Origin: Chitinophagales bacterium
Lineage (GTDB): Bacteria; Bacteroidota; Bacteroidia; Chitinophagales; UBA2359
Assembly: GCA_016787295.1 (NCBI GenBank)
Contig: JAEUUX010000032.1
Coordinates: forward strand, 31,439 to 95,438
Reading direction: 5' to 3'
DNA: 64,000 nucleotides
Positions 38,087-45,531 of the stretch are shown piece after piece. The first letter of the stretch is position 1, and every line of letters begins with the position of its first letter. A program made the position numbers and the translations under genes. Below the pieces are notes generated by a model, which had not been told where the DNA came from, searched no databases, and was given only the letters and a program-made list of their open reading frames with translations.

Positions 38087-38190
38087 TTATTGAACAATAA
38101 TTTTGGCTGTGTGTTGTCGATTTTCTGCACGCAAAACGGCTATGTACATACCGCTTTGCAAATGGTCGGCATTGGTATAGGTCTCTATTC
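38087..38190 (-). pseudogene. Orphan tail of a T9SS sorting domain
   Basis: Reading the minus strand, an open frame gives RIETYTNADHLQSGMYIAV followed by LRAENRQHTAKIIVQ and a stop at 38087-38089. This is exactly the end of a type A T9SS sorting domain but no signal peptide or cargo is attached; its 5' side overlaps, in another frame, the end of the barrel-like gene 38185-38817. Likely a leftover of a deleted cargo gene, or a frameshifted continuation of that gene. Confidence 0.5.
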
Positions 38191-38817
38191 TTTCACAAAA
38201 CGATAGCCCAAACCAAGACTAAACATCCAAGCCAACTCTCCACCATCAAGTCCAAACACATTCTTGTCTGTGTTTTTGTACGAAGCAATGCCACCGCCTA
38301 TTTTTTGGTTAATATACCACCGTTTGTTGATATTGCCCCGAAAACCCACACAAAAATGTTGTTCTACAGCTAATATTGGACCAAGCCAAGTGCCTTTTGT
38401 ATAGTAAAGGTCTAATGTATCGGTAGTACCTTCCTTAATGCCCTGTCCTGCCCAATAATAGGATTTTTGGTATATAGACGAGTGTGACATAGAAACATCA
38501 TACGACAAATAAGGTTCTATATTGCCTTTGGGAAAGCGAAAAGGGACATAGTCAATACTAAGATAAGCACCCAAACGTTCGGTGGCATTATTGGGACGAA
38601 AACGGTTTTTATAAAAATGTCCTCTTGTATCAATAATACCCATCCATTGTATGACTTTCACACCTCCACCAAGCGTAAAACGATTGGGAAATTGGTAAGA
38701 AACACCACCTCTATAGCTCCAACCTGTCTGAGATTTGTTGAAAGAGGCATCTATGCCCACTTGGGCGTGTAGTAGTTGGGAGATGGCTATACATACTACA
38801 AAAACTAAGTATTGCAT
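38185..38817 (-). CDS. Outer-membrane beta-barrel-like protein (210 aa)
   Basis: Signal peptide (MQYLVFVVCIAISQLLHAQ) followed by alternating strands rich in Gly and aromatics (GWSYRGGVSYQFPNRFTLGGGVKVIQ, WYINQKIGGGIASY), ending in LGLGYRFVKE with aromatic near the C-terminus. This suits a small 8-strand outer-membrane barrel. The T9SS tail remnant follows in a shifted frame. Confidence 0.65.
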   Translation of the reverse strand: MQYLVFVVCIAISQLLHAQVGIDASFNKSQTGWSYRGGVSYQFPNRFTLGGGVKVIQWMGIIDTRGHFYKNRFRPNNATERLGAYLSIDYVPFRFPKGNIEPYLSYDVSMSHSSIYQKSYYWAGQGIKEGTTDTLDLYYTKGTWLGPILAVEQHFCVGFRGNINKRWYINQKIGGGIASYKNTDKNVFGLDGGELAWMFSLGLGYRFVKE

Positions 38818-38977
38818 GGGGATTTTGTTGGTTTTTTTGATGAAGTAAATCTAAACACCTACTTGACGCAAAAAAACACAAAAAGGTTGTTTGCTTGGAA
38901 AGAAAATATTTTACCTCCAAAAAGACATCTCCCGCCCTATAGCCTCAAAAGCCATAGAGCGGGAGATGTTGTTTGCC

Positions 38978-39286
38978 TTATTCCGTAACCGTTGGAGTGT
39001 CTACGGCTGTTTCTTTGTCTTCTCGTTCGGCTCGAAAATTAAACTCGTCTAACTCTTGCACGGCAGCATCTAAGGAAGGGTCAATACCATTACGGCTTTT
39101 TAGGGCATCATGTACCAATTTGGTGAAGGTCATGGCATCAATACCCAAAGCCATCAGCGTGTCGTCTATGCTTTCGGTGAGCAAAACGAGATAGTCAAGC
39201 ACCGGAGCCAATAAAGCACGATGCTTCATTAGCTCAACAAAATCTTTGGGATTGAACGAGCGCGGCATAGCGTCTTCGTGCAACAT
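38978..39286 (-). CDS. Hypothetical acidic protein (about 102 aa)
   Basis: Start taken at MLHEDAMPRSF; a second ATG (39268) giving MPRSFNPKDF is equally possible. Soluble, helical (LLAPVLDYLVLLTESIDDTLMALGID), with an acidic Glu/Thr tail. No family recognised. Upstream are a hairpin and a 21-bp tandem repeat, which separate it from any nearby minus-strand promoter. Confidence 0.5.
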   Translation of the reverse strand: MLHEDAMPRSFNPKDFVELMKHRALLAPVLDYLVLLTESIDDTLMALGIDAMTFTKLVHDALKSRNGIDPSLDAAVQELDEFNFRAEREDKETAVDTPTVTE

Positions 39287-39304
39287 ACCATAACGAGTAA
39301 TTCC

Positions 39305-39340
39305 AACCCTTTGGGGGTTTTGAACCCCCAAAGGGTTTTT
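39305..39340. terminator. Perfect 15-bp hairpin, left flank of the tandem repeat
   Basis: AACCCTTTGGGGGTT pairs with its exact complement around TTG, then T5 on the plus strand. A similar hairpin lies on the other side of the repeat. Confidence 0.7.
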
Positions 39341-39592
39341 CTTTGATGTTTTGAACTACTTCTTTGATGTTTTGAACTACTTCTTTGATGTTTTGAACTA
39401 CTTCTTTGATGTTTTGAACTACTTCTTTGATGTTTTGAACTACTTCTTTGATGTTCTGAACTACTTCTTTGATGTTCTGAACTACTTCTTTGATGTTATG
39501 AACTACTTCTTTGATGTTCTGAACTACTTCTTTGATGTTCTGAACTACTTCTTTGATGTTCTGAACTACTTCTTTGATGTTCTGAACTACTT
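39341..39592. repeat. 21-bp tandem repeat, 12 units
   Basis: Twelve units of CTTTGATGTTnTGAACTACTT. Units 1-5 carry TTTTG, 6-7 TTCTG, 8 TTATG and 9-12 TTCTG, so variants are clustered. Because 21 is a multiple of three, all frames stay open: the minus strand reads heptads VVQNIKE (coiled-coil-like), the plus strand YFFDVLN. A minus-strand frame with an ATG at 39710 runs through the array to 39234 but overlaps the next gene, so I do not call it a CDS. Confidence 0.92.
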
Positions 39593-39618
39593 CAATGAAC
39601 CTTTTACCCCAATAATAC

Positions 39619-39654
39619 AACCCTTTGCAGGTTTCGAGCCTCCAAAGGGTTTTT
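39619..39654. terminator. Hairpin, right flank of the tandem repeat
   Basis: AACCCTTTG-CAGG ... CCTC-CAAAGGGTTTTT; shares its outer arms with the left-flank hairpin, so the array lies between two related hairpins in the same orientation. Confidence 0.65.
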
Positions 39655-39782
39655 AAGCAAATAGGGAAAATTTTACTAAAAAATGTTATTATCATCACCC
39701 TTTTTGTCACTTTTTGAACAAACGGAGTCTAAAGAAATGGGGTATATTTTAGGCTTTTTTTTCTATTTCTTACAAAAAACCG

Positions 39783-39790
39783 TACCTTTG
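39783..39790 (+). promoter_or_regulatory. -7 element for the lipoprotein gene at 39850
   Basis: TACCTTTG, the most frequent promoter core in this window, 60 nt before the start codon. Upstream TTTG not clear. Confidence 0.5.
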
Positions 39791-39849
39791 TGCTATGTTT
39801 TGGATTAATGTTACCAACTCAAGTATTTTCGCACTTTAATCTAACTATT

Positions 39850-40509
39850 ATGATTACTAAAATTACACTTCCATTTTTGTTGTTCATCACTTGTTTGTTA
39901 TTCTCTTGCGACCCCTATCATTGGCGCGATTGCAGTGCCTTTTATTATGACTATAAGCAATGGCAACCCATAGCCGAACAAGATACCATGTCTTTTGTTA
40001 GCAATGCCAGCGATACTATAGATTTTATATTACAATCATCTTGGTTGAACGAACCATATACAGAGGATTATATTGGCGGAGATGCTTTGGGGAATGATCC
40101 TCATGATGTTATTTGTTCTATGTCTGCTGTTTTCAAATACTATTCACCGCAGTTGGCAACAGAACTATCCTTTGAATTTTCGCAAAAAGAAGAATATGAA
40201 CAACCAATAGAAAAACAAAATGTTTACTTACATAGCTATTTTCAGCAAAAAACTGATAGTGTGACAACAGCCATATCTGTTTTTTTTCTAAAAATAGAGC
40301 CTGAATTTTTGCGCTATGAGGAACATCAAATTAGGCACGATTCTTTACTGCTCAACAACCATTGGTATTATAAAGTAGTGGAATGTTCGCCGCGAAATGT
40401 TCATTCAGATTTGCCTCCTATCCTCTCAAAAGTGATTTTTAGCAGAGGCGTAGGCTTGATTTGCTTGGCAGACATAAATGGGAAAAAATACTTTTTACAA
40501 GGACAATAA
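39850..40509 (+). CDS. Lipoprotein of unknown function (219 aa)
   Basis: Start chosen at MITKITLPFLLF to give a proper lipoprotein signal with lipobox LLFSC at residues 15-19; an upstream ATG adds 20 residues. The mature part is beta-rich with aromatic residues and no recognised domain. Stand-alone gene with a TACCTTTG promoter core. Confidence 0.65.
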   Translation: MITKITLPFLLFITCLLFSCDPYHWRDCSAFYYDYKQWQPIAEQDTMSFVSNASDTIDFILQSSWLNEPYTEDYIGGDALGNDPHDVICSMSAVFKYYSPQLATELSFEFSQKEEYEQPIEKQNVYLHSYFQQKTDSVTTAISVFFLKIEPEFLRYEEHQIRHDSLLLNNHWYYKVVECSPRNVHSDLPPILSKVIFSRGVGLICLADINGKKYFLQGQ

Positions 40510-40631
40510 TCATCATAACCGTTTAACCCAACTTTGTGCATTTTTTTAGGGCAGTGAAATAATCAGGCTGTTACAAAAAAAATGAAAAGCAGGATTTATT
40601 CCTTCCATTTCTAATTTTTCAATATTTCCTC

Positions 40632-40958
40632 ATGTCTTTATCCCGCATAGAACAAATAAAAAGTTTTTTGGAGCAAAAACCCAATGATCCATTTTTGCAC
40701 TTTGCTTTGGCGTTGGAGCATCTAAAACTCGATGATTCTGCCACTGCCAAAGCCATTTTCAACCAACTATTACAAGAGCAACCCGATTATGTAGGTACTT
40801 ATTACCATTTGGGCAAATTGTTGGAACAAGAGAAAGCCTACGAACAAGCCTTTGAGGTGTATCAAAAAGGCATCGCCACCGCCACTCGCGCCAACGACCG
40901 TCATGCAGCACAAGAGTTGCGCGGAGCCTACCAAATGCTCTCCGACGAATTGCTATAA
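40632..40958 (+). CDS. Small TPR protein (108 aa)
   Basis: Three helix pairs of tetratricopeptide type: IEQIKSFLEQKPNDPFLHFALALEHL, DDSATAKAIFNQLLQEQPDYVGTYYHLG and EQAFEVYQKGIATATR. No signal peptide, so a cytosolic adaptor is likely. The AlbA_2 protein gene starts 27 nt downstream and may be co-transcribed. Confidence 0.75.
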   Translation: MSLSRIEQIKSFLEQKPNDPFLHFALALEHLKLDDSATAKAIFNQLLQEQPDYVGTYYHLGKLLEQEKAYEQAFEVYQKGIATATRANDRHAAQELRGAYQMLSDELL

Positions 40959-40985
40959 AAAAGTTTTTTCTATTAACAAAAGAGC

Positions 40986-41636
40986 ATGTACCGACTCAAT
41001 AAACTTAAGCAATGGATAGCCGACGGTGAAAGCAATACCATTGATTTTAAACAAAGTATTACATCTGCCCCCAAGATTGCCCGCAATATCGTGGCTTTTG
41101 CCAACAGCCGTGGCGGACGTATCTTGGTGGGTGTGGACGACAAAGGGCGCATCGTCGGCGTAGAGGTAGCAGAAGAACAATTTGAATTGGACCGTGCTGC
41201 CGAAAAATTTTGTGACCCACCTGTCACCATTTCCTACGAAATATACCATGTCGAAGGCAAAAAAGTATTGATTGCAGAAGTCCTCGAAAGCCGTCGAAAA
41301 CCTCATTTTGCCATAGATAAAAACGGACAAAAGAAAATCTTTGTCCGCCTCAATGACACCTGCCTCGAACCAACACCCACCATCGAAGCGGTATTGCGGC
41401 GTGGCGACCTCAACGGCATCGAACGGCGTGAGGCAGTATATAACCAACTCAAGAAAGAACTGCAAACGTATTTCGAAACCCACACAAGTATCAATTTTGC
41501 AGCCTACCAAGAACTAAAAAAATGTAGCGAAAAAAGCGCTCAACGCAGCCTAACTGACCTGCTGCTAACAGGCTTCTTGCGCCAAATAGATGACAATACT
41601 TTTGAGTTAAATAGCACCAAATCTAATCCCCGATAA
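40986..41636 (+). CDS. AlbA_2-domain (Schlafen-like, divergent AAA-4) protein
   Basis: 216 residues. Residues 14-125 match the AlbA_2 fold: ESNTIDFKQSI (E...FK motif), KIARNIVAFANSRGGRILVGVDDKGRIVGV, KVLIAEVLESRRKPHF and KKIFVRLNDTC. The rest is a winged-helix-like segment (AAYQELKKCSEKSAQRSLTDLLLTGFLRQ). AlbA_2 proteins bind or cut nucleic acids in some systems and act as regulators in others. Between a TPR gene and a secreted TPR-like gene. Confidence 0.8.
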   Translation: MYRLNKLKQWIADGESNTIDFKQSITSAPKIARNIVAFANSRGGRILVGVDDKGRIVGVEVAEEQFELDRAAEKFCDPPVTISYEIYHVEGKKVLIAEVLESRRKPHFAIDKNGQKKIFVRLNDTCLEPTPTIEAVLRRGDLNGIERREAVYNQLKKELQTYFETHTSINFAAYQELKKCSEKSAQRSLTDLLLTGFLRQIDDNTFELNSTKSNPR

Positions 41637-41649
41637 TCTTTTCAATACC

Positions 41650-42438
41650 ATGTTAAAAGCATTTTTATACCTATTTATTTGTGGCAGTAGTTTGTCATTA
41701 CTTGCCCAATCGTCGGAGTCAAATGACCTTAAAACGGTTGCCGATTCCAATGTCATTCGTTATAACTATCCCCAAGAAACAGAATATGTTTCGGGCATGA
41801 AAACCGCCATCAAAATCATGGACAAAGGCATGAGTGTGGAACAACTGCAACAAGCCGCCAATTTTTTTGAGGATATGTCCTATCGCTACCCCAGCGATTG
41901 GCTGTCGCCCTACTATGCTGCCTATTGTTATTCGGTGATGAGTTTTATGGAAAAAATAAAACTGTTGAAAGATAAATACTTGGACGATGCCCAAAAACAA
42001 GTCGATGTTGCCAAACGATTGTCACCCAATAATGCCGAAGTTTTGGCTGTTCAGGCTTATATCTACCAACTGCGCGTCGAGGTGAATCCCGAACAACGCG
42101 TCGAAGAATTTGGCACTATGGCAGAACTCACGTTTAAACAAGCCCTAAGTGTTGATACTGATAATCCGCGTGTGTATTATTTGCGGGCGCAAAATGCTTT
42201 TTTCTCACCCCAAATTTCGCGCGAGGCGGCTTGCGAAATCGTCATAGAAGCACAAGGCAAATATGCGGTTTTTTCGCCTGCCAACGAATTAGCTCCTAAA
42301 TGGGGCGAGGCAATGGTGGATTTTATGTCGCAAACCTGCCAAAAAATGTTTGCTCGTCAAAGCACGCAACCGCCTGCCAACACTACACCCGAAGGCACAA
42401 TGCCTACTAACACCAATAAAGAACAACAGGATAAATAG
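41650..42438 (+). CDS. Exported TPR-like protein (262 aa)
   Basis: Signal peptide (LKAFLYLFICGSSLSLLAQ). The mature part has TPR-like helix pairs with a Tyr/Pro-rich linker (SYRYPSDWLSPYYAAYCYSV, AQKQVDVAKRLSPNNAEVLAVQAYIY, AFFSPQISREAACEIV). The tail is Pro/Thr-rich. It starts 13 nt after the AlbA_2 gene, so both likely share a transcript. Periplasmic scaffold by inference. Confidence 0.7.
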   Translation: MLKAFLYLFICGSSLSLLAQSSESNDLKTVADSNVIRYNYPQETEYVSGMKTAIKIMDKGMSVEQLQQAANFFEDMSYRYPSDWLSPYYAAYCYSVMSFMEKIKLLKDKYLDDAQKQVDVAKRLSPNNAEVLAVQAYIYQLRVEVNPEQRVEEFGTMAELTFKQALSVDTDNPRVYYLRAQNAFFSPQISREAACEIVIEAQGKYAVFSPANELAPKWGEAMVDFMSQTCQKMFARQSTQPPANTTPEGTMPTNTNKEQQDK

Positions 42439-42736
42439 TTGGCAAAACTGTATTGTTTGCCTAAATTTGATAACGACATTAAAAAAGCGTTACTTATTGT
42501 ATCATCAAATAAGCCAAAGGATGTGAAATTATTCGAAAAAACACAACATAATGCCACCCCGTCGGGGTTTATACCTTTTTTGCTCCGTTTTTTTGCTATA
42601 AACCTATCACCCTTTCAGGGTTTATTTGAATACTTTCTTATCGTTGCTATTTTCAGAAATACCACTTAATAATGTCGTTATCAAAATATAAGGCGTAATC
42701 AATCGGAGTTTTGTTAGACCTTTATCGATAAACAAC

Positions 42737-42779
42737 ACAGCCCTATATCCATTATTGTGGATATAGGGCTGTTGTTTTT
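42737..42779 (+). terminator. Terminator-like hairpin in the gap 42439-43023
   Basis: ACAGCCCTATATCCA pairs perfectly across TTATTG and is followed by T-rich sequence. The 300 nt between the gene stop and this hairpin include a CCCCGTCGGGG palindrome but no gene. Confidence 0.75.
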
Positions 42780-42857
42780 GTCGTTTTTTTTGTGTTCGTT
42801 CTTTGGCTATAGTTGGCAGGCGTTAGCCGCCGCAAAAAAGTGTTGGGTGTGAAAGTT

Positions 42858-42967
42858 CGAATGGCGAAGCGCGTTAGGGATTGTAGAGGCTGCCGTTAGG
42901 CTGGTGCTTGCACCGAAGCGTAGCGAAGCCTCGTAAAGCCCGACCCGCAAGGGAAACGCCCAAAAAA
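42858..42967 (+). repeat. Interspersed intergenic repeat, copy 2 (divergent)
   Basis: Same ends as the copies at 13752 and 51607 (TCGAATGGCGAAGCGCG ... GGGAAACGCCC plus A-tract), but the middle differs and a few bases are missing. A fragment GGCGTTAGCC-GCCGC plus A6 lies just upstream (42822-42840), as if a second degraded unit were present. Confidence 0.8.
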
Positions 42968-43023
42968 TAATTTTTAAATGAGAAATTTGGCAAAAAACGG
43001 TTTTTTTTGTGGCTAAGATGTGG

Positions 43024-44238
43024 TCATGTTCGCAGTTTTACGTCCAACGCATCGCGCAGACCATTGCCCAGCAAATTGAACGCTAAAACCAATAACATTA
43101 TGGCTCCGCCGGGCAATAGGGCTAAGTATTCTTTACCTGTGCCGAGATAGCTGTAATATTCGTTGAGCATATTGCCCCACGATGGTTGCGGAGGACGAAT
43201 GCCTATGCCCAAATAGCTTAGACCTGCTTCGATGATGATGGCTGAAGCAAAATCTGCTGCTGCAACGACCATAATGGGTCCCATAATGTTGGGTAAAATG
43301 TGGCGAAACATGATGCGAAATTGACTAAATCCAAAACTGCGGGCAGCTTCGACAAATTCTTTTTCGCGCCAACTCATCACCTGCCCACGCACCATGCGGG
43401 CTACTTCGACCCACATCGTTAGCCCAACAGCTACGTACAAATGCCAAAACTCGCGCTTGTCGCTGCCAAAAACAAACACTATGGCAAAGACCAACAACAA
43501 CAAAGGAACAGACCAAAAAACGCTCATGAACCAAAGTAGTAAATCGTCTATCCAACCACCAAAATAACCTGCCAACATGCCTATCGTAATGCCAACCAAT
43601 AAAGCAATGAAAACTGCCATTAGCCCAACAGATAAAGATACGCGAATGCCCAACAATAGCCGACTCAAAATGTCGCGCCCATGCTTGTCGGTGCCAAGGT
43701 AGTAGTGGCGCGTTTCGAGGCGTTCGGTTTTAAATTGTTGAGACATCGCAGACAAGGGAACGGTCATTGTTTGCTCGCCTTTGCGGAAGTGTACGCTGCC
43801 TCCGCTCAAACTAATGGGCAAACTGTCGGGAAGTTGATAGAGTAAATGTGCCAAAGAAAGACTGTCGCGCAAGGGCGGCATTTGGTCGCCTGTATAGCGA
43901 TTGAGCCACAAGGTATTGCCGTCTAATTGGTAATCAACAATGGGGGCTGCTTTGTACAAATTTTCTTCACCAAACCACATTTTTTGCCACCAATTAGTTT
44001 TTTCTACTGTTATTGAGCGGTTTTCGAGCAAAATTTGGGCAGAAAAACCGGGACGGCGTGTGGCAATTTCGGGTATTTGTTCGTTGGCATTGGGCGTGCT
44101 ATCGGGTGCTAATAGATAGGCAAAAATAGCTAAGAATAGGGCTATGATAATGACAACCATACCAAAAACCGCCGACTTGTTTTTCAACAAACGGCGCAAA
44201 GCTTTTTGGTTTGGTGATAAATACTGGGTATCGGACAT
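43024..44238 (-). CDS. ABC transporter permease, OppC/DppC type
   Basis: 404 residues, about 100 more than typical DppC. N-terminal helix (LKNKSAVFGMVVIIIALFLAIF), then a long extracytoplasmic insert (about residues 45-185) with a repeated strand pattern, then KHGRDILSRLLLGIRVSLSVGL and five helices with the ABC EAA loop VEAARSFGFSQFRIMFRHILPN. Peptide, nickel or similar uptake or export; partner subunits are not adjacent. Confidence 0.85.
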   Translation of the reverse strand: MSDTQYLSPNQKALRRLLKNKSAVFGMVVIIIALFLAIFAYLLAPDSTPNANEQIPEIATRRPGFSAQILLENRSITVEKTNWWQKMWFGEENLYKAAPIVDYQLDGNTLWLNRYTGDQMPPLRDSLSLAHLLYQLPDSLPISLSGGSVHFRKGEQTMTVPLSAMSQQFKTERLETRHYYLGTDKHGRDILSRLLLGIRVSLSVGLMAVFIALLVGITIGMLAGYFGGWIDDLLLWFMSVFWSVPLLLLVFAIVFVFGSDKREFWHLYVAVGLTMWVEVARMVRGQVMSWREKEFVEAARSFGFSQFRIMFRHILPNIMGPIMVVAAADFASAIIIEAGLSYLGIGIRPPQPSWGNMLNEYYSYLGTGKEYLALLPGGAIMLLVLAFNLLGNGLRDALDVKLRT

Positions 44239-44297
44239 GGTGATATGCGGGCTATAAAAATAGGCGATAAAGTGTTTGGGAGTTTGTTTGGTTTTTC

Positions 44298-45461
44298 TTA
44301 TTTTTTTCTAAGACTTACGCCAATTTCTAAGGCTTGTGCCAAATCGTCGATTAAATCTTCGGCATCTTCTATACCCACACTTAGGCGAATAAGCGAATCT
44401 AATACGCCTGTTTGTCGGCGTTGCTCGACGGGAATGGAAGCGTGTGTCATGCTTGCGGGATGTCCGATGAGCGACTCCACGCCGCCCAAAGACTCTGCCA
44501 AAGAGAATAAATTGGTGGCAGACATGACCGCAACGGCTTTTTCAAGACTGTCATTTTTGAGGGTGAAAGACACCATTGCACCAAAACGACGCATTTGTTT
44601 TTTGGCGATTTCGTGTCCTGGGTGTTGTGGAAATCCGGGAAAGTTCACCTGTCCTACCAAAGGATGTTGTTGTAAGAAAAGGGCAATTTTTTCGGCATTG
44701 TTGCAATGTTGCTCCATGCGCAAGTGCAAAGTTTTGATGCCACGCAAACACAAAAAACAATCCATCGGAGCAGGGACAGCACCTACGGCATTTTGCAAAA
44801 ACTTGAGGCGTTCATACAAGTCGGAATCGTTGCAGATAAGCGCGCCCATAATGACATCGGAATGCCCATTGATGTATTTGGTGGCAGAATGGACTACCAA
44901 ATCGGCACCCAAATCTAAGGGATTTTGCAAATAAGGTGAGGCAAAGGTGTTGTCAACTGCCAAAAGAACTTGGTTTTGGCGAGCAATATCGGCTACAGCG
45001 GCAATATCAACCACATTGAGCATGGGATTGGTGGGCGTTTCTGTCCAAATCAAGCGGGTTTTGGCATTGACGTGGCGCGCTACTTCGTCCAAATTTTGCA
45101 TTTCGATGAAGTGAAATTTAATGCCCAAAGGTGCAAAAACGCGCTGAAAAATGCGATAAGTACCGCCATACAAATCGTTGGAGGCAATGACTTCGTCGCC
45201 CGGTTGTAGGAGTTTGATAACGGCATCGGTAGCCGCCAAACCACTTGCGAAACAAAGGGCATGGTTGCCATTTTCGAGGGCTGCCAAATTGCGCTGCAAT
45301 GCGTCGCGCGTGGGATTTTGGGTGCGTCCGTATTCATAACCTTTGTGTTTGCCGGGTTCTTCTTGGACGTAGGTAGATGTTTGGAAAATAGGAGTCATAA
45401 TGGCTCCTGTACTTGGGTCGGGTTCTATGCCCGCATGTATGGCTTTTGTTCCGAATTGCAT
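44298..45461 (-). CDS. Cystathionine gamma-synthase/lyase-type PLP enzyme
   Basis: 387 residues from MQFGTKAIHAG; an earlier ATG adds a Lys/Asn-rich leader. Trans-sulfuration PLP fold: YEYGRTQNPTRDALQRNLAALE, IIKLLQPGDEVIASNDLYGGTYR, IWTETPTNP, VDNTFASPYLQNPLDLGADLVVHSATKYINGHSD with the PLP Lys, and ESLIGHPASMTHASIP. Acts in Met/Cys interconversion, as cystathionine gamma-synthase or gamma-lyase; these cannot be told apart by eye. Confidence 0.88.
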   Translation of the reverse strand: MQFGTKAIHAGIEPDPSTGAIMTPIFQTSTYVQEEPGKHKGYEYGRTQNPTRDALQRNLAALENGNHALCFASGLAATDAVIKLLQPGDEVIASNDLYGGTYRIFQRVFAPLGIKFHFIEMQNLDEVARHVNAKTRLIWTETPTNPMLNVVDIAAVADIARQNQVLLAVDNTFASPYLQNPLDLGADLVVHSATKYINGHSDVIMGALICNDSDLYERLKFLQNAVGAVPAPMDCFLCLRGIKTLHLRMEQHCNNAEKIALFLQQHPLVGQVNFPGFPQHPGHEIAKKQMRRFGAMVSFTLKNDSLEKAVAVMSATNLFSLAESLGGVESLIGHPASMTHASIPVEQRRQTGVLDSLIRLSVGIEDAEDLIDDLAQALEIGVSLRKK

Positions 45462-45531
45462 ATTTTTTTTGTTTTGGTTTTTTTTATGGACGTTGTTCAA
45501 AGTAGTCTATTCAAACAACTTTAATTAGCTA

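Noticed and set aside
39341..39592. CRISPR-like array
   Set aside because: Units are contiguous 21-bp tandem copies without spacers, and no cas genes are present.
39351..39656. Plus-strand ORF of YFFDVLN repeats as a gene
   Set aside because: It exists only because the 21-bp unit is open in every frame; composition outside the repeat is not protein-like.
39234..39710. Minus-strand ORF with VVQNIKE heptads as a coding gene
   Set aside because: It overlaps the start of the gene at 38978-39286 in another frame and its non-repeat ends look random; kept only as a finding.
42439..42669. 76-aa plus-strand ORF after the exported TPR gene
   Set aside because: Begins with TTG directly after a stop and runs through a palindromic intergenic element; not protein-like.
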